Source: Bodo saltans
Taxonomy: Eukaryota > Euglenozoa > Kinetoplastea > Eubodonida > Bodonidae
Direction: 5' to 3'
Length of the DNA: 64,000 nt
Assembly: GCA_001460835.1 (NCBI GenBank)
Contig: CYKH01000493.1
Coordinates: 31,944-95,943, forward strand
Under the pieces are notes generated by a model. That model worked only from the letters and a program-made list of their open reading frames with translations. It ran no database searches and had not been told where the DNA came from. Below, one piece after another: positions 10,283-19,250 of this stretch (positions are counted from its first letter, which is position 1; each line of letters starts with the position of its first letter). A program made the translations under genes and the position numbers.

Positions 10283-11554
10283 ATGTCCGACAGCATTTTC
10301 TGCGACACGATCAAGTACAGCGACACCGGTGCCCTTCACGTTGGTACCTTCGATGCGGCCGCTGATATCGTAGCGGCATACCAGACGCCACTTTACGTCT
10401 ACAGTCTGGACAATATTCTTGCAGCACACGCTCGTATCCGTGACGCGTACGCTGCTCATCATAGCAACGTCTCCATCCACTTCTCGCTGAAAGCGAATGC
10501 CAATTTCACGATCGTCAAAGCCCTTGTCCAGGCGGGGTGCGGGTTGGATTGCGTCTCTGCAGGTGAAGTGTTCAAAGCCCTCCTTTGCGGCTGCCCCGCA
10601 GATCACATTGTGTTTGCTGGCGTTGGAAAGTCGCAAGAGGAGCTGGAGTACGCCGTGAGCCGCGGTATTGGGTGGTTCAATGTCGAGAATGAGCTGGAGC
10701 TTTCGTACTTGAACGATTTGGCTGCTCAGCACACTGATACCAAAGTGAAAATTGCGCTGCGACTGAACCCCGACGTCCAAGCGAACACTCACCCCAGCAT
10801 TGCCACCGGCCACGGCGGAGCAAAATTCGGGCTGCCAATCGACGTCGTTCAACGCATTCTTGGTGCCACGGAGAAGTACCCTCACCTCCACTTTGAAGGC
10901 CTCCACGTGCACATTGGAAGCCAGCTAGGTGACACCTCTCCCACACAACGTGCAGTGGCGGTGGCTCTCGACATTGTGCGGCCGTTTCCCTTCGTGAAGT
11001 GCCTTAACATTGGTGGGGGAATGCCCGTGTCCTATGACAACACCGTCAAGCCGGATCCGAATTCCTTTGCAGCAGCCGTCTGCCCCCTGCTGCAGAACTA
11101 CCACGTGATGTTGGAGCCTGGTCGTTCCATTGTTGCCAGCTCAGGTATTCTTGTCTGCAAGGTGCTCTATCGGAAAGACCAAGCAGGCCAAAAGATTATT
11201 GTAGTGGACGCGTCTATGACAGACATCATGAGGCCGGCGTTATATTCCGCGTATCATGCTGTCGTCCCGCTGCAACGTGCACTCCCTGACGAGGCAACTG
11301 AGGTGTTCAGCGTTGTGGGACCTGTGTGCGAGACAACCGACGTATTGGCTAAAAACGTCACCCTGCCTGAGAGGTGCGGACACCCTGGTCAGCTCCTGGC
11401 GCTCATGACGACAGGTGCGTACGGTTTCGTGATGGCGAATAACTACAACGCTCGTCCCCTAGTGCCCCAGGTTGTTGTGCACAATGGTCAACTGCGCCTG
11501 TCGACGAAGAGGCAAACCTTCGAAGACCTCATTCGTGATGAGCTCGACCAGTAG
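10283..11554 (+). CDS. lysA: Diaminopimelate decarboxylase (LysA type)
   Basis: PLP enzyme that decarboxylates meso-diaminopimelate to L-lysine. The 423-residue fold-type III protein shows the PLP lysine in FSLKANANF (K70), GLDCVSAGE, RLNPDVQANTHPSIATG with GGAKFGL, GLHVHIGSQL, IGGGMPVSY, EPGRSIVASSG, VDASMTDIMRPALY, the active-site Cys in GPVCETTD (C349) and YGFVMANNYNARP. The THPSIATG...KFG, RPALY and NYNARP signatures distinguish LysA from ornithine decarboxylase. Eukaryotes outside plants and some protists usually lack LysA, so bacterial ancestry is likely (inference). A bacterivore could use it on diaminopimelate from prey peptidoglycan. No other lysine-pathway gene is present here, and there is no obvious targeting peptide. 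Confidence 0.93.
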   Translation: MSDSIFCDTIKYSDTGALHVGTFDAAADIVAAYQTPLYVYSLDNILAAHARIRDAYAAHHSNVSIHFSLKANANFTIVKALVQAGCGLDCVSAGEVFKALLCGCPADHIVFAGVGKSQEELEYAVSRGIGWFNVENELELSYLNDLAAQHTDTKVKIALRLNPDVQANTHPSIATGHGGAKFGLPIDVVQRILGATEKYPHLHFEGLHVHIGSQLGDTSPTQRAVAVALDIVRPFPFVKCLNIGGGMPVSYDNTVKPDPNSFAAAVCPLLQNYHVMLEPGRSIVASSGILVCKVLYRKDQAGQKIIVVDASMTDIMRPALYSAYHAVVPLQRALPDEATEVFSVVGPVCETTDVLAKNVTLPERCGHPGQLLALMTTGAYGFVMANNYNARPLVPQVVVHNGQLRLSTKRQTFEDLIRDELDQ

Positions 11555-11766
11555 TGGGCCTCACTATCTCGTTGCCGCTTCGCTCCTATCCCGTGTGTGA
11601 TCCTTGACATTCGTTTCAGATGCTATTGTACTTGTTGATGTTACATTCTGTTACTCGCGTTTTATTTGACACTTAGCACACAACACAGGGTTGAGGTGAG
11701 ACGCTTAGCGTCAGTGACCGTCATCGATGCACCCCCTTTCCACGTCTTGAACTTACGTCATCGTCA

Positions 11767-12771
11767 ATGAACTGTTTGCTGTGCGCTGAGTGCCACGGTG
11801 GCGGAACTTCAGAGCACCACCTCTGCGTGACGGTACCTTGCGGGCATTTCCTACACGAGCATTGCTTCGCTTACTTGAAGAAGCTATCTAAATTACTACA
11901 CAGCGAACAACAGATACGACCTCACGAACCCCTACATTCCAGCGCACCACACTGCCCAGAATGTAACAAAGTGGTGCTTTACAATGTGAAAATATTTGTG
12001 GACACTCCCGCGACTGCGGTTGATTTGCAAAGCCGAGTGGCGCACCTGCAACGCAAGCTGCTGATGCGGATGGCCGAGACGTCTCACAACAAGAGAGAAG
12101 TCATCAGTGCCCAAGCCAGCTGTGCGTCGAGGTACCAGGAGATCAACGGACTACGGGGGTCTCTTGAGACCCTACAGGCGACGTTAGCGAGCCTTGATCA
12201 GATGCAGCCACAGGGACCAAAACCAACTGCATTGCATGATGAGAATGCAGCCATTGCAAAGATGACGCAACGCGAGCTCGCGTGGTTGGTGAGAGACTTG
12301 CACATGAGAATGACCTCGGAGAAAACAAAGCTTGACGCTGCGCAAAAGCTCCTTACAACGAAGAAGAACCGATATGCCTCCTTAAAGTCGCAATACGATG
12401 CTCAACGTGTTACCACTGCAAAGGCACGAAGCGCTCGCCGAGCTGCAACGATCCATCTTGATCCGGTGGTGGAACGGCCTGTCGCCGCGCCAGCAGCTGC
12501 TGCTTCCCGTGAGGCAGTGGTCGCACCAATAGACGTCGTCGATGTCGACGCAGAGGACTCCGATGACGACAGTGATGTAGAAGTCGTAGCCGTAGTGCCA
12601 CGTGCGAGGGTGCTGCAGGCATCTAACGACGCATTCTGCCCCATGCGTCCAGTTCCGGGAAGAGTCCTGCCTAGCTACGACGTGGGCAGTGGGAGATCCC
12701 TCATGGACTTCCCTCGTGCTGCCGACGCTACGTTCCAGGGGCTGATCACTCAATACCAACGACGTACATGA
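11767..12771 (+). CDS. RING-finger protein with coiled coil and candidate SUMO-interaction motif
   Basis: Probable E3 ubiquitin ligase, 334 residues. The N-terminus holds a RING-type zinc site: CLLCAEC at 3-9, VPCGHFLHEHCF at 24-35 and CPECNK near 64. The long spacing before the last pair suggests a loop insertion. A predicted helical/coiled-coil region follows (about 85-225, e.g. RVAHLQRKLLMRMAE, then DLHMRMTSEKTKLDAAQKLL). Near 258-276 an acidic patch (DAEDSDDDSD) runs straight into VEVVAVV, a hydrophobic core typical of SUMO-interaction motifs. RING plus coiled coil recalls TRAIP; RING plus SIM recalls SUMO-targeted ligases. The RING is clear; the SIM and subtype are inference. Confidence 0.8.
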   Translation: MNCLLCAECHGGGTSEHHLCVTVPCGHFLHEHCFAYLKKLSKLLHSEQQIRPHEPLHSSAPHCPECNKVVLYNVKIFVDTPATAVDLQSRVAHLQRKLLMRMAETSHNKREVISAQASCASRYQEINGLRGSLETLQATLASLDQMQPQGPKPTALHDENAAIAKMTQRELAWLVRDLHMRMTSEKTKLDAAQKLLTTKKNRYASLKSQYDAQRVTTAKARSARRAATIHLDPVVERPVAAPAAAASREAVVAPIDVVDVDAEDSDDDSDVEVVAVVPRARVLQASNDAFCPMRPVPGRVLPSYDVGSGRSLMDFPRAADATFQGLITQYQRRT

Positions 12772-12930
12772 TCTCAGTGTGCGTGTGCTTTAGTAGTCCT
12801 GTGTTCACTATGCTTGATGATATTCTAGCTCTCCACCAGGAGTCGAATTCACAAATCATTTTGTTGCTCTCTTTGTCAACACATCAACCCTCTCTACACT
12901 GTAGCTCGATTATTAGAATTTAGTGGTGAT

Positions 12931-15900
12931 ATGAACTTTACGCTTCCCACTCTCATCGCTGAGAGGAGGGACCGCAGTCGATTCGTTGAGGCGGTCAAAG
13001 CTTCGCCATCTGCTCCTCAGCCTGCAGCACCACTAGGAAACTCAGAGGAAACGCAAGACGCTGCTGCAGATGAGCATACAAAGACAAGCGACAACACATA
13101 CTGCGAGTTGGCAGAGCAGCTAAGGAGGTTGGAGTGTGAAGAGGCTGTGTATTTCACTCAGAAGTTGTTGATTCGATGCGTAGCGGTAGAGGAAGACGCC
13201 AGAGAGGCCATTGTCAATGAATGGGACGCTGTGATCCAGCCGGAGCTGATGGACGCGTACGTTGCTCTGTGCGCCCGCAGCAGACGACATGTGACCCAAA
13301 TCGAAACGACTGTTCGCGAGAAGATTGGTGCGTCTGCCCATCATCTGCTGAGACTTCTGCACGACCAGCGGCATATAGAACACGAGGAACAAAAGGAGCG
13401 CAGTACCTTAGCATTCACGGCAATGGCTGCGATGGTAGCAGACCACATTGAATGCCCTTGGAGGTCTATCGCGCCTCGCCCACCGTCAGAAGGAGTGACG
13501 AAGTCAGATGAGGTTCATGCGCAAACTAACGTGGATGCCGATGGAACGTGGCCCATCGTGGAGCCGACAGATCCACTCCTAGCTGTGCGGCTTCTCTCAC
13601 CAGAAATGTTAGAGTTGATGCCCAAAGATGCGGTTCTCCAGCGTTCAAAATGTGCTCATGATGTCGCACGTGATGCGACCCGCAACATGATTCATGACAC
13701 GAATACGCGTGCGTACATTGTCGCGTCGCACTACACCAGAGAGCGTGCGGAGCTGTCCTACGACGACGAGGTGAAGGAGGAGAATTTTACGACGCCCTGC
13801 AGCCCCAGCTGCCTTCCAGGCATTGTGCTCCCGTGGTCGTTTGTAGAGGATGAGCGCAATCAGCGGTTATGGACGAGTCAGGAGTGGGAGAGAGAAACTG
13901 CTGTCCTAGATGGACTCCTTCAACTATTTCAGAAGGTCTGTCCTAGATGGACTCCTTCAACTATTTCAGAAGGTCCTGCACACGGAGCACACCGCCCGTT
14001 CAGCACTTCGGTCGTTGTACTTTTGGGCCGATGAACGGCGTTTGCGGGCCACGTTGCTGCTGCAGCGTGCGTGGAGGTACTTTGCTCTTCAATCCGCTGG
14101 TACAAGGCGGCGGGAAGCGATCCGGAAGTGCCTCCCATCGGCACTCAACCAACGCCTCAAGGATGAGACGGTGTCGGTATTGAAGGGCCACATGGAAGGC
14201 GTCGATGACGCGACCCTGCGTGATGTGTGGGCCGAGGACTATGCCACCGGGGAGATGGGTTTGTACTATCCGTACCGCCTGCAGGTGCTTGAGGTGACAG
14301 CGGAGCGACATCACCGTCGACTGTACCGACAGTTCGTGCAATCCCTTGCGCACGCTGTGCATGCCTTCGTTCGTCATTCACACACAGATGTCGCTGCAGA
14401 CTTACGTCGAATGTTCTTTTACGATGAAGTCGGAGGCCGCGACGAGATCTTACGGGAGCAGCATCGCAACTTCAAGGCAATCTGTGCCCTAGAAGAGAAC
14501 TTATCTCGAGTTCTCCGTGGAGTTCCAGAGGACGCCCCTCGATCACTTCCTCGCGTCCTGGACCAGATTGAAGCCCCACCAGTTGGATGGGAGGCGATTT
14601 ATGAAGATGATCGACGTGCAGAGTGGCGACGCGTAGCACTGTGCGCCAACGGGTGGCGCCATTTCCGTTTGGAGCAGCACAAGCTGGTGTTTGATATGGA
14701 GGAGAACGACGCCTACATTGCACTAGTGTCGCAACGAGGCGGGTCGGCTGGCACATCCGCACGCCCTCCTTCCGTTTGGAGCAGCACAAGCTGGTGTTTG
14801 ATATGGAGGAGAACGACGCCTACATTGCACTAGTGTCGCAACGAGGCGGGTCGGCTGGCACATCCGCACGCCCTCCCTCTAGCGAGAGAATTCCTAGTGC
14901 AGGATACCGCCGCGTGCCAAGCGCCGGGTACTCGCAGGGGCGAGTTGTGAGCAGCGGTGGCGCTGAGCGCATTGGAAGTGCTGCGTATCGCCGCTTAGGG
15001 AGCGCGTCAATCAACGGACCGCGACGCGGCAGTAGTGCCGACACCAGCAGAGTGCGAATTCCGCCACCAACGAACGCACAGCGCGGCGTGCCTCGATTCT
15101 GGGAGGGGTATCAAAAAGTGATTTACGCAAAACAGCGCATTGCTCTCCTCGAAGCCCTGCAACGTGAAAGCATCGAAGAGCGCTACGAGCGGCATGTACA
15201 CTACGCCTCGATTGCAATGACGTTGTTGGTCCACCACCCCAACCAATGGCGTGCAGACGTGCCTCGCACGTTTGCATCTGAAGTAAACGCCTTGGTGCAG
15301 AGGGAGGTATCCGATCGCGCGCTTCTGGTGGAGGATGTGGACACTGCTGCACACCATTTCTTGGAGACTGCCACATCACTTGCCACGAGTGCATACTTGA
15401 GCCGCATTGTACCGCCCAGAGAGGCCGTGGCAGATGAACAAGAGGCACGACGCTCCCTTGAGTCGCAAGAGGCGACTCATCGAAATGAAGTGACCGCAAT
15501 CATCAAATCATTCGAGCGCACTTTCGCCGCAGCAACAGAGCATCTTCGGAAGATTGGCATCATTCCGCGTCCTGCCTCGTCAAGGGCCCACGCGAGACTC
15601 ACGTCTGCTCTCCAACGGGACGACTTGGAGCACCACCGAGTCAACTTTGCCACCGCTGGGCGCGTTGCGACGGTCATTCAGCGGTGGTGGCGCCACGTCT
15701 CTAGCAAACGGTTGCACGTGATTGACGCAGCGTTGGTTGTGATAGACCNNNNNNNNNNNNNNNNNNNNNNNNNNNNNNNNNNNNNNNNNNNNNNNNNNNN
15801 NNNNNNNNNNNNNNNNNNNNNNNNNNNNNNNNNNNNNNNNNNNNNNNNNNNNNNNNNNNNNNNNNNNNNNNNNNNNNNNNNNNNNNNNNNNNNNNNNNNN

Positions 15901-17082
15901 NNNNNNNNNNNNNNNNNNNNNNNNNNNNNNNNNNNNNNNNNNNNNNNNNNNNNNNNNNNNNNNNNNNNNNNNNNNNNNNNNNNNNNNNNNNNNNNNNNNN
16001 NNNNNNNNNNNNNNNNNNNNNNNNNNNNNNNNNNNNNNNNNNNNNNNNAAGCGATCCAACGCAGTCATCTGGAGTCCGCCTTCGCCTCTATTCTCATGAC
16101 CGCATTGATTCAGCCGAAGTTAGCGCGGGTGGAGGAGCGCATGGAGCCTGCCAACCGTCTTCGCATTGAAAGAGAAGCACTTCACTCGTTTGTGTCCCTG
16201 TTCTTCTGCCCACCAGCAGAAAGCATCCGTGTCCAGGCGGTCTTAGACAAGGAAACACTCACTCGTGAAGCTCTGCTCCGTGAGGAGCGTGTTGCGTGGC
16301 ATGAAATTGCTGCTCGAACGTCGATGCTCGGCGACATCATCCGTGCGTGCCACCGATCTACTTCTTCCAAACCTCTCGCAACACCTGACATTGAGCCCAT
16401 GAGTGCTCGTGCATTTGTCCTCAAAGCCAAAAAGCAAAGTGATGCTCAGATCACCCGTCGATCCACCGTTGGCGCTCCCGTTGTACGTGAGACCACCACA
16501 CCAACGGCTCGCCTCCTATGGAAAGAAGACGTCAACCGCACGGCAGTGGAACAGGAGTACGTGGCACTCACTAGAAGCGCCTTTGCTGACTATTTCATTG
16601 ACTTACGGCGTTACGAAGAGCAGCAGACGTACGATACGTGGCGATCACTTCTGTTGACCTCGGCCACAGTCTTCGACGACTCTCGAACACATTGCGCTGA
16701 GTTCCGCATCTTCGATGCATATCGTATTGGCTTAGAACAACGAACTGCTCGTGCACTCATGGAACAAGCCGCAGTGGATAGTGTGGCTGCCGTGCTTGAC
16801 CAAGCCCATACGGACTTTGTGCGGGTCATGTGGAGGGAGGAGCAGCGTCGATGGCGCCACTATCACGCATCGATGGCTCTCTCCACGGTACACTTTGTGG
16901 CGGAATCTTTGGAGATTCGTCTAGCGCACAGTGCGTCCAAGCTCAATGAGCTACTTGCCTTGGAGGACCATGCCCGACAGATCATACAAACTGCAGAAGA
17001 ATTCCGCAGAGATTCAGACGAGTTGACGGGTGCATCGTACGCCGTGGTGAAGGCTGCCATTTGGCGTTCCTACTATCATTAG
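12931..17082 (+). CDS. Large helical IQ-motif protein, frame broken by two duplications and an N gap
   Basis: Unknown cytoskeletal-type protein, read in three frames: 12931-14034, 13910-14833 and 14776-17082. Tandem duplications of 37 bp and 107 bp explain both shifts. Removing one copy of each (144 bases) gives a single frame of about 1335 codons, including 100 hidden by 300 N. Visible features are long helical Glu/Arg-rich stretches, IQ-like motifs (LLLQRAWRYFALQSAGTRRR and VATVIQRWWRHVSSKR) and a Ser/Gly/Tyr/Arg repeat stretch near 14893-15020 with PSAGYRR-like units. No family is recognised. The IQ motifs suggest calmodulin or centrin binding. That the gene is intact in the organism is inferred from the frame arithmetic. 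Confidence 0.7.
13901..13974 (+). repeat. Perfect 37-bp tandem duplication
   Basis: 13901-13937 and 13938-13974 are identical. The unit encodes VLDGLLQLFQK and shifts the frame by +1. The protein on both sides reads continuously if one copy is dropped. Confidence 0.95.
14663..14876 (+). repeat. Perfect 107-bp tandem duplication
   Basis: 14663-14769 and 14770-14876 are identical. 107 is 2 modulo 3, so this shift exactly cancels the +1 shift of the 37-bp duplication upstream once both are counted. Confidence 0.95.
15749..16048. other. Assembly gap of exactly 300 N
   Basis: Run of N inside the large IQ-protein gene. The round length suggests a placeholder, so the true gap size is unknown, although flanking frames agree if its length is a multiple of three. 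Confidence 1.
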
Positions 17083-17299
17083 TGTAGTGTGTGTGCTGTT
17101 CTGTGCTCAGGTGTATATGTTCATTACCCCAATATGTGTTGACCGCTTCACTTTTTTGAATGAATGGCTTGATCTGATGCACACCGAATCACACGGGGCT
17201 TCACAGCGAAGCGATACAATGACTTGTTGTCCCATTTGACACAATTCACACGTGAAGATTTCTATAACACACAAATCCATATTACTTGAGTCGCCCTTC

Positions 17300-19045
17300 A
17301 TGTCAGCTGCCACAGTGCTTGACGTCCTTCAGTGCCTCCATGGCATCACTCAAAGTTCTAACCCCTACAAGACAGCTGTGACGGCTGGGCTTAGCGGTAG
17401 TATTAAGCCCAACATGCTGCGTAGCGTCTACTGGAAGGTGTACTTGGGGATCTTACCGACACCGAGGACAAAGCCTGCCAGCAGCCAAGCCCTTCTAGAA
17501 GAGTGGGAGGAGACGATGCATGAGAAAAGGAAGGCACTGTCCCAACAACAGGCCAGTAAGAATACTCCCAACACTGCCCCACAACAGGAGAAGAAGAAGA
17601 AAAGCAGATTCGGAGACAGCGATGAGGACGAGGATGAAGAGGCGAAGGTTGACAACCCATTATCGAACGACTTATCGAGTGCGTACAACAAAGACTTCCA
17701 GCGACAGAAGTTGGAGAAAACAATCGCCAAGGATATGGAGAGGCTGTGGTCTGATGATCCTTTCTTCGAGTCCGATGAAGTCAAGGCGAACATGACCAAG
17801 GTGCTGATGGACTTTTGTGACGAAGACACCGATGACGAATCTCACATCGCCGGGTACCGGCAAGGGATGCATGAGATCCTATCGCTTATCTTCTACGTCG
17901 TGCACAAAGATGCGGAGTTTGTCCATCAGCTAAAGCCCCGGATGACCGAGTTGGACGATGCCCAGGAGGACGACTTCTCTATCCTTCAAGCAGTGTGCTC
18001 CCCCTCAGCAGTGACCCAAGACGCGCAGCTTATCTTCTCCCGACTGATGTCAACGAGGAGGGGGTTGGGGCTCGTGCACTGGTACCATGGGTCGATCTCC
18101 TCCCCGAAGGTGTCCGCATCTCCGACCGGCACGATCCAAGTGTTCGCATCGGATACGAGCGACAACGCTGTGGTGGACGTCGCCAACGCCGTGCAAACGT
18201 CGATGATTAAGGCGATGGATGAACCATTGTGGAAGAAGCTCAATCAAGAGCTTGATGTTCAAGCAACCTCGTATTTGCTGAGATGGTTGCGGCTCCTATT
18301 TGTGCGTGAGTTTTCCTTTTCACAAGCATCTGTCCTGTGGGACGCCATCTTGGCGGAGTTTAGCTGGAGAGTCTGCGAGGAGGACGAGGAGAACACCTAC
18401 AACATTGCAGACAGCATTGTGCCACACATTGCCGTGAGTATGCTTCTGTTCATCTCAAATGATTTGCTGGAGGCGGACTATTCCTACGCACTTCGCAGAT
18501 TAATGAGGTACCCGCCTGTAGAAGATGTGCGACCGTTGTTGGCGAAGAGTGTGGAAAGGAGGCATCGTGGCTCAAGGATAGCGCTGATTGCTGGGATCAT
18601 GCCTCAGCTGCAACAACCAAGTGCTGCGACCATCACCACACCACTCCAGGCACCGATGCCAACAAGTTCGACTGTAGCACCAAGCCAGCAATCAGTAGGT
18701 TTCGGTACACTCCCACCACCAGGCACAGTTCCCCCACAACAACGATCCACAGTGGCAGCCTCACCCTCCACCGCAGCGCCACCGTCTCTTGCATCCACGT
18801 ACGGGACCACAGCCGCTGCACGAAAGGTTGAAGTTGAGTCCGTCACGTCGCTGCGAGATAAGCAGCTTCGCCAAGGAATGGTCCTGGCATCTATCATTCG
18901 TAGAATGGAGGGAAAGTGGTTTCCTGATACCTCACAAGGCCCGTTGACCGACGAGGAGATCGCCAAGAGCGACGAGGACTACATTGTAGCGATTGCTGAG
19001 CTCAAGAAGGTGCGTGATGTTCTGCTGAACAGCGTCTCGGAGTAA
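17300..19045 (+). CDS. TBC-domain Rab GTPase-activating protein (TBC1D5-like)
   Basis: Stimulates GTP hydrolysis on Rab GTPases in membrane traffic. The 581-residue protein has the TBC features in order: RSVYWKVYLGILP near 40, IAKDMERL with the candidate arginine finger R148, DDPFF, and YRQGMHEIL with the glutamine finger Q188. LLRWLRLLFVREF near 330, VLWDAIL and a helical end of the domain near 400 follow. Splitting of the domain by acidic and low-complexity inserts (DSDEDEDEEAK near 110) and the RWLRLLFVREF form resemble TBC1D5. A Pro/Ser/Thr-rich linker (440-520) and a helical C-terminus follow. ATG 17300 is used; an in-frame GTG upstream at 17252 has no support. Confidence 0.88.
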   Translation: MSAATVLDVLQCLHGITQSSNPYKTAVTAGLSGSIKPNMLRSVYWKVYLGILPTPRTKPASSQALLEEWEETMHEKRKALSQQQASKNTPNTAPQQEKKKKSRFGDSDEDEDEEAKVDNPLSNDLSSAYNKDFQRQKLEKTIAKDMERLWSDDPFFESDEVKANMTKVLMDFCDEDTDDESHIAGYRQGMHEILSLIFYVVHKDAEFVHQLKPRMTELDDAQEDDFSILQAVCSPSAVTQDAQLIFSRLMSTRRGLGLVHWYHGSISSPKVSASPTGTIQVFASDTSDNAVVDVANAVQTSMIKAMDEPLWKKLNQELDVQATSYLLRWLRLLFVREFSFSQASVLWDAILAEFSWRVCEEDEENTYNIADSIVPHIAVSMLLFISNDLLEADYSYALRRLMRYPPVEDVRPLLAKSVERRHRGSRIALIAGIMPQLQQPSAATITTPLQAPMPTSSTVAPSQQSVGFGTLPPPGTVPPQQRSTVAASPSTAAPPSLASTYGTTAAARKVEVESVTSLRDKQLRQGMVLASIIRRMEGKWFPDTSQGPLTDEEIAKSDEDYIVAIAELKKVRDVLLNSVSE

Positions 19046-19210
19046 CGACGTTGCGTTGAAACTTCCGAGACGTGAAAGTTGTCGTGTCGTGTGAGCGCGT
19101 GTGAATGGTCAGTGTGTGATACAGTTGACCGGTTGACTTCATTTCTGTGAAAGCGTTGCACTTTTTAAGGTAGCTACCCACATTGTTCGTCATCAACCCC
19201 GTTGTTAAAG

Positions 19211-19242
19211 TCACCACTTTGTTTTTCCATTTCCTTTTCAAG
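19211..19242 (+). promoter_or_regulatory. Pyrimidine tract and trans-splice acceptor
   Basis: CACTTTGTTTTTCCATTTCC is followed by TTTTCAAG with AG at 19241-19242, eight bases before the ATG at 19251. This implies a very short 5' UTR after spliced-leader addition. Confidence 0.65.
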
Positions 19243-19250
19243 AGGGGGGC

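Noticed and set aside
10283-11554. Ornithine decarboxylase
   Set aside because: Same fold family, but the THPSIATG, RPALY and NYNARP motifs are those of diaminopimelate decarboxylase.
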